Shown here: piece after piece, positions 1-7,698 of the stretch
Layout of the letters: each line of letters opens with the position of its first letter
How positions within the stretch are numbered: the first letter of the stretch is position 1
Source: Gemmatimonadota bacterium
GTDB taxonomy: Bacteria > Gemmatimonadota > Gemmatimonadetes > Longimicrobiales > Gaopeijiaceae
Direction of reading: 5' to 3'
Length of the DNA: 46,945 nucleotides
NCBI GenBank assembly: GCA_028873825.1
Contig: JAPPNM010000118.1
Location: forward strand, 1-46,945
Program-made: the position numbers and the translations under genes
The notes under the pieces: generated by a model
The model's input: only the letters and a program-made list of their open reading frames with translations
What the model was told of the DNA's origin: nothing
Database searches by the model: none

Positions 1-2
1 TG

Positions 3-368
3 GAGGAACGGGACCGCGGCTGTCGCTATCCCGGATGCGCGAGCCGCTTCACCGAGGCCCACCATGTGAAGCACTGGGCCGATGGCGGCGAGACCAGTCT
101 GGCCAACACGATCCTGCTCTGCCGCCGGCACCACCGACTGGTCCACGAGGGGGGGACGCGCATGGCGCTGGACCGTGACGGCAAGGCCGCGTTCTTCACG
201 CGGGCAGGCCAGGTGCTCGGGACTGCGCCGCCGTTGCCGGAGGTCGCCCGGCAGCTGCCGGAGCCCCCGCCCCCACCCCCCGACCGCCTCTCCAACGGCG
301 CCCCCCGCTTCGTCGACTCGGCGGTCCCGCTTTCGCTGGAGCTCGAGGCGCTGGAGGCGGTGGCGTGA
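3..368 (+). CDS. HNH endonuclease domain protein (DUF222/13E12-like), 5' truncated by window edge
   Basis: The reading frame is open from the left edge and ends with TGA at 366-368. It reads RDRGCRYPGC, then about 10 residues later EAHHVKHWADGG, then LLCRRHHRLVHEGG. This is the classic HNH layout, with one Cys pair, the AHH motif and the CRRHH-LVHE helix that bind metal and cut DNA. This form of HNH domain usually sits at the C-terminus of DUF222 (13E12 repeat) proteins, whose N-terminal part would lie outside the window. The last 50 residues are a proline-rich tail (a run of six Pro) with no recognisable fold. These proteins are often multi-copy and their cellular role is poorly defined. The HNH call is secure; DUF222 membership is inferred from the motif style. 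Confidence 0.85.
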   Translation, partial: EERDRGCRYPGCASRFTEAHHVKHWADGGETSLANTILLCRRHHRLVHEGGTRMALDRDGKAAFFTRAGQVLGTAPPLPEVARQLPEPPPPPPDRLSNGAPRFVDSAVPLSLELEALEAVA

Positions 369-501
369 TCGGGCGCCCACCCTTCGCCGCGGCAAAACCC
401 GGGACACAGGCATGTCGAAACGGGACAGGCCACCGGCAGGATTCGTGCCGCCCCCCCCGGTCAGGTGCAGCGTCTCGCGCGAGACGGTGCGAAGGTTGCC
501 G

Positions 502-1077
502 TCAAACCGTGGCGGCGCGTCGGCTGGGTCGGCTTCTGCCTTGCCGTTCAGGTTCGGGGCGGTGACCCGCGGCGAATTCCTGGATATCTCCCGGGGTTTC
601 GAGGGCATCTGCGAGAAGGAAGAGATCGCGAGGATGCATGCCCAGACTCCTGGCATGCCAGACCTCGCACTTCAGGCCATCGATGATGGATTCACCGTCC
701 CCGGGGTGGTCACTGCCGTCGCGGTAGAACAAGAGGACGTTTCCCCCGTACATCCACGACGTACTGTAGAGTGGCGGACGCGCCTGCTTGAACCGAAGGA
801 ACTCTTCGCTGAACTCTCCCTCCCTGTCCTGGGTGACGAATTGGCCAATACGGAGGACCACGAGTCCAAGGGAGGACGGAACCAGTCCCCAATCGCCGTG
901 TTGGTTCTTGCCTGTATCTCGCGACCCATGCCCCACTACCGCCCCAAGCCGTTTCAGACGCTCGGCACCTGAGAAGTGCTCGTACACGTCAATGATCTTC
1001 TGGACGCCGACGGGCAGGAAGATCGGATAGGTCGTGGACTTGACGAGGTTCCCCCCCTTCACGTCCTTGGACTTCAC
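502..1077 (-). CDS. Hypothetical protein, second gene of a two-gene operon
   Basis: I do not recognise this protein. The 191-residue frame starts with GTG at 1077, which overlaps the stop of the zinc-ribbon gene upstream (GTGA), so translation is probably coupled. The first 150 residues have ordinary globular composition (for example PIFLPVGVQKIIDVYEHF and SWMYGGNVLLFYRDG) with no signal peptide or membrane segment. The final 20 residues are Arg/Pro-rich and may be read-through of GC-rich sequence. DNA here is less GC-rich than in the neighbours, which suggests recent acquisition. It could still be a spurious frame, but the coupling and composition favour a real gene. Confidence 0.5.
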   Translation of the reverse strand: MKSKDVKGGNLVKSTTYPIFLPVGVQKIIDVYEHFSGAERLKRLGAVVGHGSRDTGKNQHGDWGLVPSSLGLVVLRIGQFVTQDREGEFSEEFLRFKQARPPLYSTSWMYGGNVLLFYRDGSDHPGDGESIIDGLKCEVWHARSLGMHPRDLFLLADALETPGDIQEFAAGHRPEPERQGRSRPSRRAATV

Positions 1078-1373
1078 AGCACGCCTTGCCCGGGGTCCAA
1101 GACACCTGGGTAAGTCAGGAAAGTCGTCCCGTGAATCGTGCCGTGTCGCTGCTCCGCAGGAGGTTGATCAGCCATCCTGGAGGGCCGGGTAACTCTTCTT
1201 TCCGTAGGCGTGATCTGAACGTTGGTGCTGACCACGCGGCCACATTTCGTACACCGGACGGGCACTCTGACTTCAAGAGGTGATCCCACCTGTGGCAACG
1301 CGTGAAGTACGCCGCGGGGCGGATCTTTCACGAGTTCCTGATCGTCACCGCACTTGGGACATCTGCCGTGCAT
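1074..1373 (-). CDS. Small zinc-ribbon protein
   Basis: A protein of about 99 residues with two Cys pairs, CPKCG near residue 5 and CTKCG near residue 41. This spacing is typical of a zinc ribbon that binds one Zn ion. I chose ATG at 1373, which has an AGGTG Shine-Dalgarno-like element six bases upstream; an in-frame GTG at 1382 is the alternative. Its stop overlaps the start of the next gene by four bases, so the two form an operon. No catalytic motif is seen. A role in nucleic-acid or protein binding would be a guess. Confidence 0.5.
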   Translation of the reverse strand: MHGRCPKCGDDQELVKDPPRGVLHALPQVGSPLEVRVPVRCTKCGRVVSTNVQITPTERRVTRPSRMADQPPAEQRHGTIHGTTFLTYPGVLDPGQGVL

Positions 1374-1518
1374 GGTGGTCACCTATCCGTGCCCGGCGGC
1401 GGTGTACGGTCCCGCCGCATGGGTTCTTTCTGAAGCCTCGGCTGGGTGCGGTCGAGTGTGGAGCCCTGGTTGAACTTACGTGATTTCCTGCCGTGATTCG
1501 TGCCACCTGCAACCCCTG

Positions 1519-1575
1519 CCAGCCCGGCGCCTCGCCGCTCTCGGTGCTCAAGCGGCGTTGTCCGCGGACTGCTAG
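1519..1575 (-). repeat. Dispersed repeat copy R1 (57 bp)
   Basis: This 57-bp block matches the block at 22441-22497 at 51 of 57 positions. It shares its core (CAGTCCG.GGA...GCACCGAGAGCGGCGAGGCG in the minus orientation) with copies near 13000, 18130 and 44114. It lies in the gap 1374-1600, between the zinc-ribbon gene and the end of arsM, where I see no gene. It sits just downstream of the arsM stop on the same strand, so it could act as a transcript-end hairpin, but no U-tract follows. Confidence 0.75.
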
Positions 1576-1600
1576 CCCGCGGGCCGCCAGGAGGCGTCTC

Positions 1601-2449
1601 TCACCCCCCCTCCTTAACGGCCTCGATCACCCCCCCGTGAATCGACTCCACGAAGTCCCGCACCTCCCCCTCCCGCCACGGCTCGCGCTGCACGACCTCC
1701 CGCACTCGCGGGTCGGCCAATATGTGCTCCGACGGGTACCGGCGCCCCGTTTCCACGCTCACCTCCACGAACCCCGCGGCCGCCAGATCCGCCTCGTACT
1801 CCGCCACCTGCACCGGCAGGCACCCCACCAGCGACTCCTTCGAGGCCGCGACGAAGTCCGGCACGGCACTCTCCGACACCAGGTCCGAGATCGTCACCCG
1901 CCCCCCCGGCCTCAGCACCCGCATCGCCTCGGCGAGCACGCGCGGGCGGTCGGCCGAGAGGTTCAGCACGCAGTTGGAGATCACGACGTCCGCGACGCCG
2001 TCGCCCACCGGCAGCGCCTCGATCTCGCCGAGCCGGAACTCGACGTTGCCGTAGCCGCCCTCCCTCGCGTTGGCGCGCGCCCTCTCCACCATCTCCGGCG
2101 TCATGTCCACCCCGATCACCCGTCCCTCCGGCCCCACCCGCTTCGCCGCAAGGAAGCAGTCGATGCCGGCCCCCGAGCCCAGGTCCAGCACGGTCTCGCC
2201 CGGTGCCAGCGAGGCGAGCGCCACGGGGTTCCCGCACCCGAGTCCCAGGTTCGCCCCCTCGGGAACGCGGCTCAGGTCGCTCTCGTCGTAGCCCACCGCG
2301 CAGCCGATCTCGTCGGCGGCCGTAGTGTAGCCGCGATCAGCAACCGGAGTCCCGCAGTCCGAAGGCCCGCAGCACCCCTCCTCCGACGCGGCGGCTCTAG
2401 CGTAGCGCTCGCGCACCGCGGCTCGCCTCTCGGCGGCATCGATCGTCAC
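1601..2449 (-). CDS. arsM: Arsenite S-adenosylmethyltransferase
   Basis: A 282-residue class I methyltransferase that would methylate As(III) using S-adenosylmethionine in the cytoplasm. The SAM-binding motif VLDLGSGAGID is at residues 87-97, followed by GVDMTPEM. The three cysteines that bind arsenite in the ArsM family are present: C72 in GLGCGNP, C160 in ISNCVLNLS and C210 in LVGCLPV. An N-terminal cluster (EGCCG at 25-28) adds further thiols, as in bacterial ArsM. The start is GTG at 2449, overlapping the stop of the transporter gene by four bases (GTGA), so the two are translationally coupled. No ArsR regulator gene is visible nearby. Confidence 0.93.
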   Translation of the reverse strand: MTIDAAERRAAVRERYARAAASEEGCCGPSDCGTPVADRGYTTAADEIGCAVGYDESDLSRVPEGANLGLGCGNPVALASLAPGETVLDLGSGAGIDCFLAAKRVGPEGRVIGVDMTPEMVERARANAREGGYGNVEFRLGEIEALPVGDGVADVVISNCVLNLSADRPRVLAEAMRVLRPGGRVTISDLVSESAVPDFVAASKESLVGCLPVQVAEYEADLAAAGFVEVSVETGRRYPSEHILADPRVREVVQREPWREGEVRDFVESIHGGVIEAVKEGG

Positions 2450-3690
2450 GCCGCACCCCCTTGCGCCACCGGCGCCTTCGGGTCCTCCACCCGCCGCAGC
2501 AGCAGAAGCCCGATCAGGAAGAGTCCGGTGAGCACCAGGAAGCCCGGTCTCTGGTTCCCCCCCGCCAGGTAGGTGACCCCTCCGAAGAGCACCGGCCCCA
2601 GCACCGACGAAGACCGCCCGCACAGCGCGTAGAACCCGAACAGCTCGGCCTCCCGCCCGTCCGGAATCAGCGACGCCATGAACGCCCGGCTCGCCGACTG
2701 AACCGACCCCAGTCCGAACCCGGCCGCGACCGCCAACCCGTAGAAGACGTTCGCGCTCTCCACGAAGTACGCGGCCACCCCTGCCGCCACCCACAGGCAG
2801 AGCACCCCGGTCAGCACCTTCTTGGGCCCCAGCGTGTCGGCCGGCTTCGCCAACGCATACGCTCCGGCGAGCGCCGAGAACTGCACGATGAGGAAGAGGA
2901 CGATCACCTGCTCCGGGTCGAAGCCGAAGGTGCCCTGCGCGATGACGGCCGCCATCACGATGATCGTCAGGACCCCGTCGATGTAGAAGAAGAAGGCGAA
3001 GAGGAAACGCCGCAGGTTGGTGTTGCCCCAGACCTCGGCCGCGATGCGCTTGAAGTCGGCGAAGCCCTTCGCGGCGGCCTGCCCGATGCCCATCCCGCCC
3101 TTCCGGTCCCGCGGCAGGAAGAGGAACGCCGGGATCGAGAAGATCGCGAAGTAGGCGATGACCGCGAGCCAGACCAGTTCGATGCGTCCCAACTGGTTCA
3201 GGATCAGCAGCGCGAGCACCAGGCCGAGCGCCGATCCCAGGTACCCCAGGCCGTAGCCGTAGCCCGAGGTGCGGCCCAGCCGCTCGGGCGGGACGATGTC
3301 GGGCAGATACGCGTTGTAGAAGACGTTCGCGCTCTCGAACCCCACGTTGGCGACGACGAAGAAGAGGAAGCCCGCGACGATCATCCCCGGCTGGAGCGTC
3401 GTCATGAGCGCCACGCCGACCAGGCAGGTGGCCACGTAGAAGCCCAGAAACCGCTTGCGGGCGCCGCTGCGATCCGCGATCGCGCCCAGCAGGGGGGACG
3501 TCACGGCGACGATGATCGCCGACGCGGTCACCGCCCAGCCCCACCAGAGGTCCCCCAGCCCCCCTTGCCCCCCGACGATATTGCCGCGGTAGAAGACGGG
3601 AAAGACCGCCGTCGTGACGACCGCCGGGTAGATGGAATTGGCGAAGTCGTACAGCACCCAAGCCCGTGCGGTGCGCTTGTCGTAGCTCAC
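2446..3690 (-). CDS. UMF1/Atg22-type MFS transporter
   Basis: A 414-residue inner-membrane protein of about 12 helices. The N-terminal AWVLYDFANSIY and the loop LGAIADRSGARKRFLGFY are hallmarks of the UMF1 (Atg22-like, 'vacuole effluxer') branch of the major facilitator superfamily. A second such loop, ADTLGPKKVLTG, marks the C-terminal half. It starts with GTG at 3690, with a GAGGAAA ribosome site about nine bases upstream. The stop overlaps the start of arsM, so transporter and methyltransferase form one operon. Export of methylated arsenicals is a reasonable inference from that linkage, but no family member known to me establishes the substrate. Confidence 0.85.
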   Translation of the reverse strand: MSYDKRTARAWVLYDFANSIYPAVVTTAVFPVFYRGNIVGGQGGLGDLWWGWAVTASAIIVAVTSPLLGAIADRSGARKRFLGFYVATCLVGVALMTTLQPGMIVAGFLFFVVANVGFESANVFYNAYLPDIVPPERLGRTSGYGYGLGYLGSALGLVLALLILNQLGRIELVWLAVIAYFAIFSIPAFLFLPRDRKGGMGIGQAAAKGFADFKRIAAEVWGNTNLRRFLFAFFFYIDGVLTIIVMAAVIAQGTFGFDPEQVIVLFLIVQFSALAGAYALAKPADTLGPKKVLTGVLCLWVAAGVAAYFVESANVFYGLAVAAGFGLGSVQSASRAFMASLIPDGREAELFGFYALCGRSSSVLGPVLFGGVTYLAGGNQRPGFLVLTGLFLIGLLLLRRVEDPKAPVAQGGAA

Positions 3691-3749
3691 CTGACCGTTT
3701 CCTCAGTCGATGCCCGAGGGCATGTGGATCGTGCGCGGGGCGGCTTGCG

Positions 3750-4025
3750 CTACTTGCCCCGCGCCTGCCTGATGCCGAAGCCCACCCCCGTCCCCACGCC
3801 GAGCCCGACCAGCAGCGCCGCGCCCGTCCCCACGAAGGGCAGTATCGCCACCACCGGAGCGGCGGCGATCGCCGTCGCCGCGCCCGCCGCCAGTCCCATT
3901 CCGCTTGCCGACTTTTCCGCCACCTTCGTGTAGCGCAGCTTGCGGCGGACGAACTCCTTGGTCTTGACATGCCCGAACAGGCCCGCAGCCCCCGCCGCTC
4001 CCAGTCCTATCGTCTCCAGTATCAT
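3750..4025 (-). CDS. Small glycine/alanine-rich membrane protein
   Basis: A 91-residue protein preceded by a good ribosome site (GGAAAGGA). After a basic segment (KTKEFVRRKLRY, near residue 22) comes a long hydrophobic Gly/Ala stretch, about residues 40-85, that could form two helices in a hairpin, ending in a basic tail. The Gly-spaced pattern (LLVGLGVGTGVGFG) resembles glycine-zipper segments. No family is recognised. It lies between the transporter and the DUF1232-like gene on the same strand, possibly in one transcript. Confidence 0.6.
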   Translation of the reverse strand: MILETIGLGAAGAAGLFGHVKTKEFVRRKLRYTKVAEKSASGMGLAAGAATAIAAAPVVAILPFVGTGAALLVGLGVGTGVGFGIRQARGK

Positions 4026-4040
4026 CTCGGTGTCCTTTCC

Positions 4041-4061
4041 CGGGGCGAACCCCGCTTTTTT
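4041..4061 (+). terminator. Terminator-like hairpin in the plus orientation
   Basis: The plus strand has a CGGGG stem, CGAA loop and CCCCG stem (4041-4054), then CTTTTTT. That is the form of a rho-independent terminator for plus-strand transcription, yet all genes around it are on the minus strand. Read on the minus strand the A-tract comes before the hairpin and cannot terminate. It may stop antisense transcription, or be a chance hairpin overlapping the ribosome-site region of the 91-residue protein gene. Confidence 0.35.
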
Positions 4062-4104
4062 CGGGACCTACGGCAAGCCGGCGCGCAACGTTTCCGGGCC
4101 GCCC

Positions 4105-4617
4105 TCACGAGTTGTGTCCCATCTCGGCCCACGCCTGGTTCACCTGGGTCGACACGTCCTGCAGCGCGAAGAGCGACGCCTCGTCCAGCTTGTCGCCGAT
4201 CTCCGGACCCACGAGCCGCCGCAGAAAGCGCAGGGGCTCGGTGAAGTCCACGTCCATGAGCGGCGGGGATCCGTAGTTGAAGTTCTCGAGGATCCGAAAC
4301 GCCAGGTAGGTGTCGTCGAGGAGTCCGGCCATCCCCTGGGTCATTTCGGGGATCAGGTCGACCGGATTGACGAAGTAGCGCGCAGCGTGATCCAGGACGG
4401 GCATGACCACCACGCGCAGCCCCCGCTGCTCGGCCGCCTGGGCCGCGCACGCCAGCACGACCGGCACCATCTCGACCACCTCGACGGCCACCGCCGCGGC
4501 CTCCGCGATCTCCGCCTCCTTCGACGACGGCGACATGCGCCGGATGAATTCCTCCAGCTTGCCGTTGTCGCGCACCTTGGCGCTGTCGATGACGGCCTGA
4601 ATGTCTTCGAGGTTCAT
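4105..4617 (-). CDS. DUF1232/YkvA-like protein
   Basis: A 170-residue protein. Near residues 80-110 it contains AARYFVNPVDLIPEMTQGM followed by GLLDDTYLAFRIL, which fits the YkvA/DUF1232 signature (NPxDLIPD...GxxDD). The mid-region (about 40-70) is Ala/Val-rich and includes one hydrophobic segment. The function of the family is not established; members are usually small membrane-associated proteins. Its ATG overlaps the stop of the upstream VCBS-repeat gene (ATGA), so it is the second gene of that operon. Confidence 0.65.
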   Translation of the reverse strand: MNLEDIQAVIDSAKVRDNGKLEEFIRRMSPSSKEAEIAEAAAVAVEVVEMVPVVLACAAQAAEQRGLRVVVMPVLDHAARYFVNPVDLIPEMTQGMAGLLDDTYLAFRILENFNYGSPPLMDVDFTEPLRFLRRLVGPEIGDKLDEASLFALQDVSTQVNQAWAEMGHNS

Positions 4618-6452
4618 GGTGCGGCGCCTGCCTTCCCGAGGTAGATGACGATTCCGCCTCCGTTCCCGCCCGCGATCAGGTCAAGGTGGCCGTCCGCGTC
4701 GATGTCCGCAAACGCCGGCGCGGTGAAGGCGGGCACCTCGTGCGCGAAGGGGCCGGTCTCGACGAAGACCGGCTCCTTCGGCGTTCCCTCGTTCGTGAAC
4801 AGCCGCAAACCCGAGATTTCCGAACCCACGGCGAGATCGAGGTCCCCGTCCCCGTCGAGATCCACAAGGGCGGGGACGCTGCGGCGCCCCACGTCGATGT
4901 CCTGGAACTCGTCCGAGACGAGCTGGAAGTCGGGACCGCGCGGACCGCCGTCGTTCCGGTAGTAGTTGAGCGCGCCGGACGACTCGCCGACGATCAGGTC
5001 GAGGTCGCCGTCCGCGTCCAGATCGCCCAGCGCGGGAGTCGTGTTGCGCCCCCGGGTCAGGGTGACGGCGGCGGAATCGGCCATCCTCCAGCGCGGCAGA
5101 AGCCGGTCGCGCGAGAACCAGCCCCGCCCGTCGTTGCGGTACCAGGCCACGCGGTCGCGCCACTCGCCGAGCAGCATGTCGTCGTCTCCGTCTCCGTCGA
5201 GGTCGCCAAAAGCGGGCGCGAAGTGGTAGGCGTCGGGGAGCCCCGGGAACCTGCCGCGCGCGCGGAAGGCGGGGGCGGCCGGGGACCCGGTGTTCTCGTA
5301 GACGTAGAGGGCCCCGGTCCGGTTGTCCCCGGGCTCGATCTTGTTGGAGACGAGGAGGTCGAGGTCGCCGTCGCCGTCCAGGTCGGTCAGGGCGGGGATC
5401 GATTCGCTGCCCGCGTCGACCGTGCGGATCAGGCGGGCGGTGACCTGGGCGAAGTCTCCGTCGCCGTCCTGCTCGAACAGGTGGAGGTTCTCGACCGCGG
5501 TGCGGGCCGGGAGGAACGCGCCGCCGAGCACGCCCATGACGAGGTCCAGGTCGCCGTCCAGGTCCGTGTCTCCGAGGGCGGGGGCGTTGTAGCCCGACGT
5601 GGCGACCGGGTCGCCCAGGGGGAAGGGCCGGGGGGTGCCGCGCAGGACCGGGCGGCGGCAGCTCCCCGTGTTCTCGATGAAGAGAAGGCCGGCTTCGAAG
5701 AAGTCGCCCCAGAAGAGGTCGCGGTCGCCGTCCCGGTCGACGTCTCCCAGCGCCATCGTGTTCGCCCCGTGGCGGATCCCCTGGAAGGCCGCGACGATCT
5801 CGATGTCCTCGAAGGAATCCGTGACGTGGCGGAAGACGGGCACTCCGTTGTCGTCGGTCTTCTCGGCCTCGTAACGGGTGATCGTCCCGGTGAGGCGGCC
5901 GATGAGCAGGTCCAGGTTGCCGTCGCAGTCGATGTCGGCCGCGTTGGGTATGTTCTGGCGGTCCGAGAAGATGGGTTCGCCGTCGGTGTCCCGGAGGGTG
6001 TCGGCGGCGAGGACGTAGGCCGCCGGACCCGGGCCGCCGTCGTTGCGGTAGTAGCGGATGTAGCTGTAGGGCTCCTCGGCCAGAAGGTCGAGGTCGCCGT
6101 CCAGGTCCACGTCGGCGAACCGGTACCACTCGCCGACCGGGAGGTCCTCGTAGGCGTCGGTGACCCAGCGGTACTCGCTCGCGCCTCCGGCGGCCTCGTT
6201 GCGGAAGAACATGATCCGGTCCGAATGCTCCTGGAGGAACAGGTCGAGGTCGCCGTCCCCGTCGGCGTCCGCGAGCTGGGGGCGGGGCAGGTTGAAGCCG
6301 CCCAGAAAGGGATGGTCGAGGGGATCGCCGGCTTCGTCGAGCACCTCGATGCCGTAGACGATGCGTTCCCATTGCTGGGCCGGGGGGGGGGACTGGGCGG
6401 CGCCGGGCGCCGGCAGCGCGAAGAGGGCGAAGGCCAGGAATGTAAACCACAC
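4614..6452 (-). CDS. Secreted FG-GAP/VCBS repeat protein
   Basis: About 612 residues. A hydrophobic leader (FTFLAFALFALPAPGAAQ) gives a signal peptide with cleavage after AQ. The rest holds about ten calcium-binding loops of the form D.D.DGDLDLL, spaced 45-65 residues apart; this is the VCBS/FG-GAP pattern that folds into a seven-bladed, integrin-like propeller. Such proteins are extracellular or periplasmic and often bind ligands or surfaces; no enzymatic motif is seen. I chose GTG at 6452 because an AT-rich palindrome lies just upstream. The frame also runs to a start at 6548, which would add a basic, cysteine-containing extension. The ribosome site is poor for either choice. Confidence 0.8.
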   Translation of the reverse strand: MWFTFLAFALFALPAPGAAQSPPPAQQWERIVYGIEVLDEAGDPLDHPFLGGFNLPRPQLADADGDGDLDLFLQEHSDRIMFFRNEAAGGASEYRWVTDAYEDLPVGEWYRFADVDLDGDLDLLAEEPYSYIRYYRNDGGPGPAAYVLAADTLRDTDGEPIFSDRQNIPNAADIDCDGNLDLLIGRLTGTITRYEAEKTDDNGVPVFRHVTDSFEDIEIVAAFQGIRHGANTMALGDVDRDGDRDLFWGDFFEAGLLFIENTGSCRRPVLRGTPRPFPLGDPVATSGYNAPALGDTDLDGDLDLVMGVLGGAFLPARTAVENLHLFEQDGDGDFAQVTARLIRTVDAGSESIPALTDLDGDGDLDLLVSNKIEPGDNRTGALYVYENTGSPAAPAFRARGRFPGLPDAYHFAPAFGDLDGDGDDDMLLGEWRDRVAWYRNDGRGWFSRDRLLPRWRMADSAAVTLTRGRNTTPALGDLDADGDLDLIVGESSGALNYYRNDGGPRGPDFQLVSDEFQDIDVGRRSVPALVDLDGDGDLDLAVGSEISGLRLFTNEGTPKEPVFVETGPFAHEVPAFTAPAFADIDADGHLDLIAGGNGGGIVIYLGKAGAAP

Positions 6453-6481
6453 ATGACATGATGTAATGTTGTCATTACATC
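6441..6481 (-). promoter_or_regulatory. AT-rich palindromic box at the start of the VCBS-repeat gene
   Basis: GATGTAATG and CATTACATC form a perfect 9-bp inverted repeat around TTGT (6460-6481), directly upstream of the chosen GTG. The adjacent 6441-6473 matches 21396-21428 at 28 of 33 positions. It shares ACATGACAT and GTTTACATTC with the direct repeats at the DegP start (36774-36862). The low local GC and the symmetry suggest a regulator-binding site or promoter; no regulator is identified. Confidence 0.5.
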
Positions 6482-6569
6482 GCGAGCAGGCGACCGAAGC
6501 GATCCGGCGCGAAACGGGGCCCGTGGCCCCGAATCTCCGCGCGTTCACGGAACCGCCCGCCTCACGGAG

Positions 6570-7664
6570 CTACCCCGCCGGGCCGATCGAGATGCCCGCC
6601 GGATAGGCGCCGACTTCGATCGTCTTCACGACCTCGTAGGTCTGCGTGTCGATCTTCACCACGGTGCCCACGTCGGCGTTGTTCTCCACCTCCCGGCTCG
6701 GCTCGTAGGCGCCCTTCAGATTGCGGTTCGACACGAACAGATAGCGCCCGTCGGCCGTAATCGCGCTGCCGTGCGGCTCGACGATTCCGGGGGCCGTGAT
6801 GCGCCGCGCGACCGTCCAGCCGGCCGTCTCCACCACCACCACCGCGTCGTCGTCCTTGGCGCCGAAGTACACCCGGCCGCCGTCCGGCGAGAAGACCGGA
6901 TGCCAGGGCTGGGCGCCCGCGTCCACCTCGGCCACGGGCCCGCCGTCCGTGTCGGCGGCGTCGAAGACGAGGAGCTTTCCGGTGAGCTGCGCGGTCGCGA
7001 CCAGGCGGCGGCGGTCGGGGGACAGCGCGAACTGCACGAAGGTGTGCGGCGGGCCCGCGACGTCGACGAGGTCGATTTCGCCCGAGCGCTGGCCGAGGAC
7101 GGCGAAGCGGTTTTCGACCAGCGAAGCCGTGAAGACGCGTTCCGTATCATGGTCGACGACGAGGGCGTGGGGGCGCGGGAAGAAGACGTCCAGCTCCTCG
7201 ACGCTCATGTCGCCGGGGTCGATCGCGCCGATGCGCTGCGGCGGGTTCACCGCCATCATCGAGCGTCCCACGTAGAGCGTCCCGGAGGCGGGGTCCACGG
7301 CCAGCAGGCCCGGAGTCTCGAAGGGCGCGCGTCCGACGAGCTCGTTGTCCGCGTTGAAGCGCAGGACGTGGCCGCCGCCGATCAGCGACACGTACCAGTG
7401 GGATCCGTCCGGGTCCACCGCCGTGTGGTGTGGGCGCGAGTTGACGTCGAACCCGAACCGGGTCATGTCGACGGTCGCCAACACCTCGCCGGACCCGGCG
7501 TCGATCACCGACACGCTCGCAGAAGCCTGGTTCGCCACGTAGACGCGCTCGTCCGCCCGGGGTTCCGGCGCCGGCGCGTCCGGCCTCTCGGTCCGGCACC
7601 CGGCCCAAGCGGCCGCTCCGCAGAGCAGGAGGAGCCCCCAGCAGTCAGTCCTTCTTCCGTTCAT
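6570..7664 (-). CDS. YVTN/YncE-like beta-propeller lipoprotein
   Basis: About 364 residues. A lipoprotein signal ends at the lipobox AWAGC near residue 23, so the protein is probably anchored to a membrane facing the periplasm or outside. Repeated strands such as RVYVANQASASVSVIDAGSG, GTLYVGRSMM and GRYLFVSNRN are the YVTN-type blades of a seven-bladed propeller. I chose ATG at 7664 because GGGAGA lies six bases upstream; the in-frame GTG at 7670 would bury that site. The role is unknown. It lies between two other secreted propeller genes on the same strand, 35 bp after the stop of the 7699-10056 gene. Confidence 0.8.
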   Translation of the reverse strand: MNGRRTDCWGLLLLCGAAAWAGCRTERPDAPAPEPRADERVYVANQASASVSVIDAGSGEVLATVDMTRFGFDVNSRPHHTAVDPDGSHWYVSLIGGGHVLRFNADNELVGRAPFETPGLLAVDPASGTLYVGRSMMAVNPPQRIGAIDPGDMSVEELDVFFPRPHALVVDHDTERVFTASLVENRFAVLGQRSGEIDLVDVAGPPHTFVQFALSPDRRRLVATAQLTGKLLVFDAADTDGGPVAEVDAGAQPWHPVFSPDGGRVYFGAKDDDAVVVVETAGWTVARRITAPGIVEPHGSAITADGRYLFVSNRNLKGAYEPSREVENNADVGTVVKIDTQTYEVVKTIEVGAYPAGISIGPAG

Positions 7665-7698
7665 CGCCACTCTCCCGCCGGATACCGGTTCCGCCGCG

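Noticed and set aside
1601-3970. A single 789-residue minus-strand frame covering both arsM and the antisense-frame of the transporter gene
   Set aside because: Only the last 282 residues are protein-like (ArsM); the upstream part is Arg/Gly-rich and lies in a wrong frame of the transporter gene.
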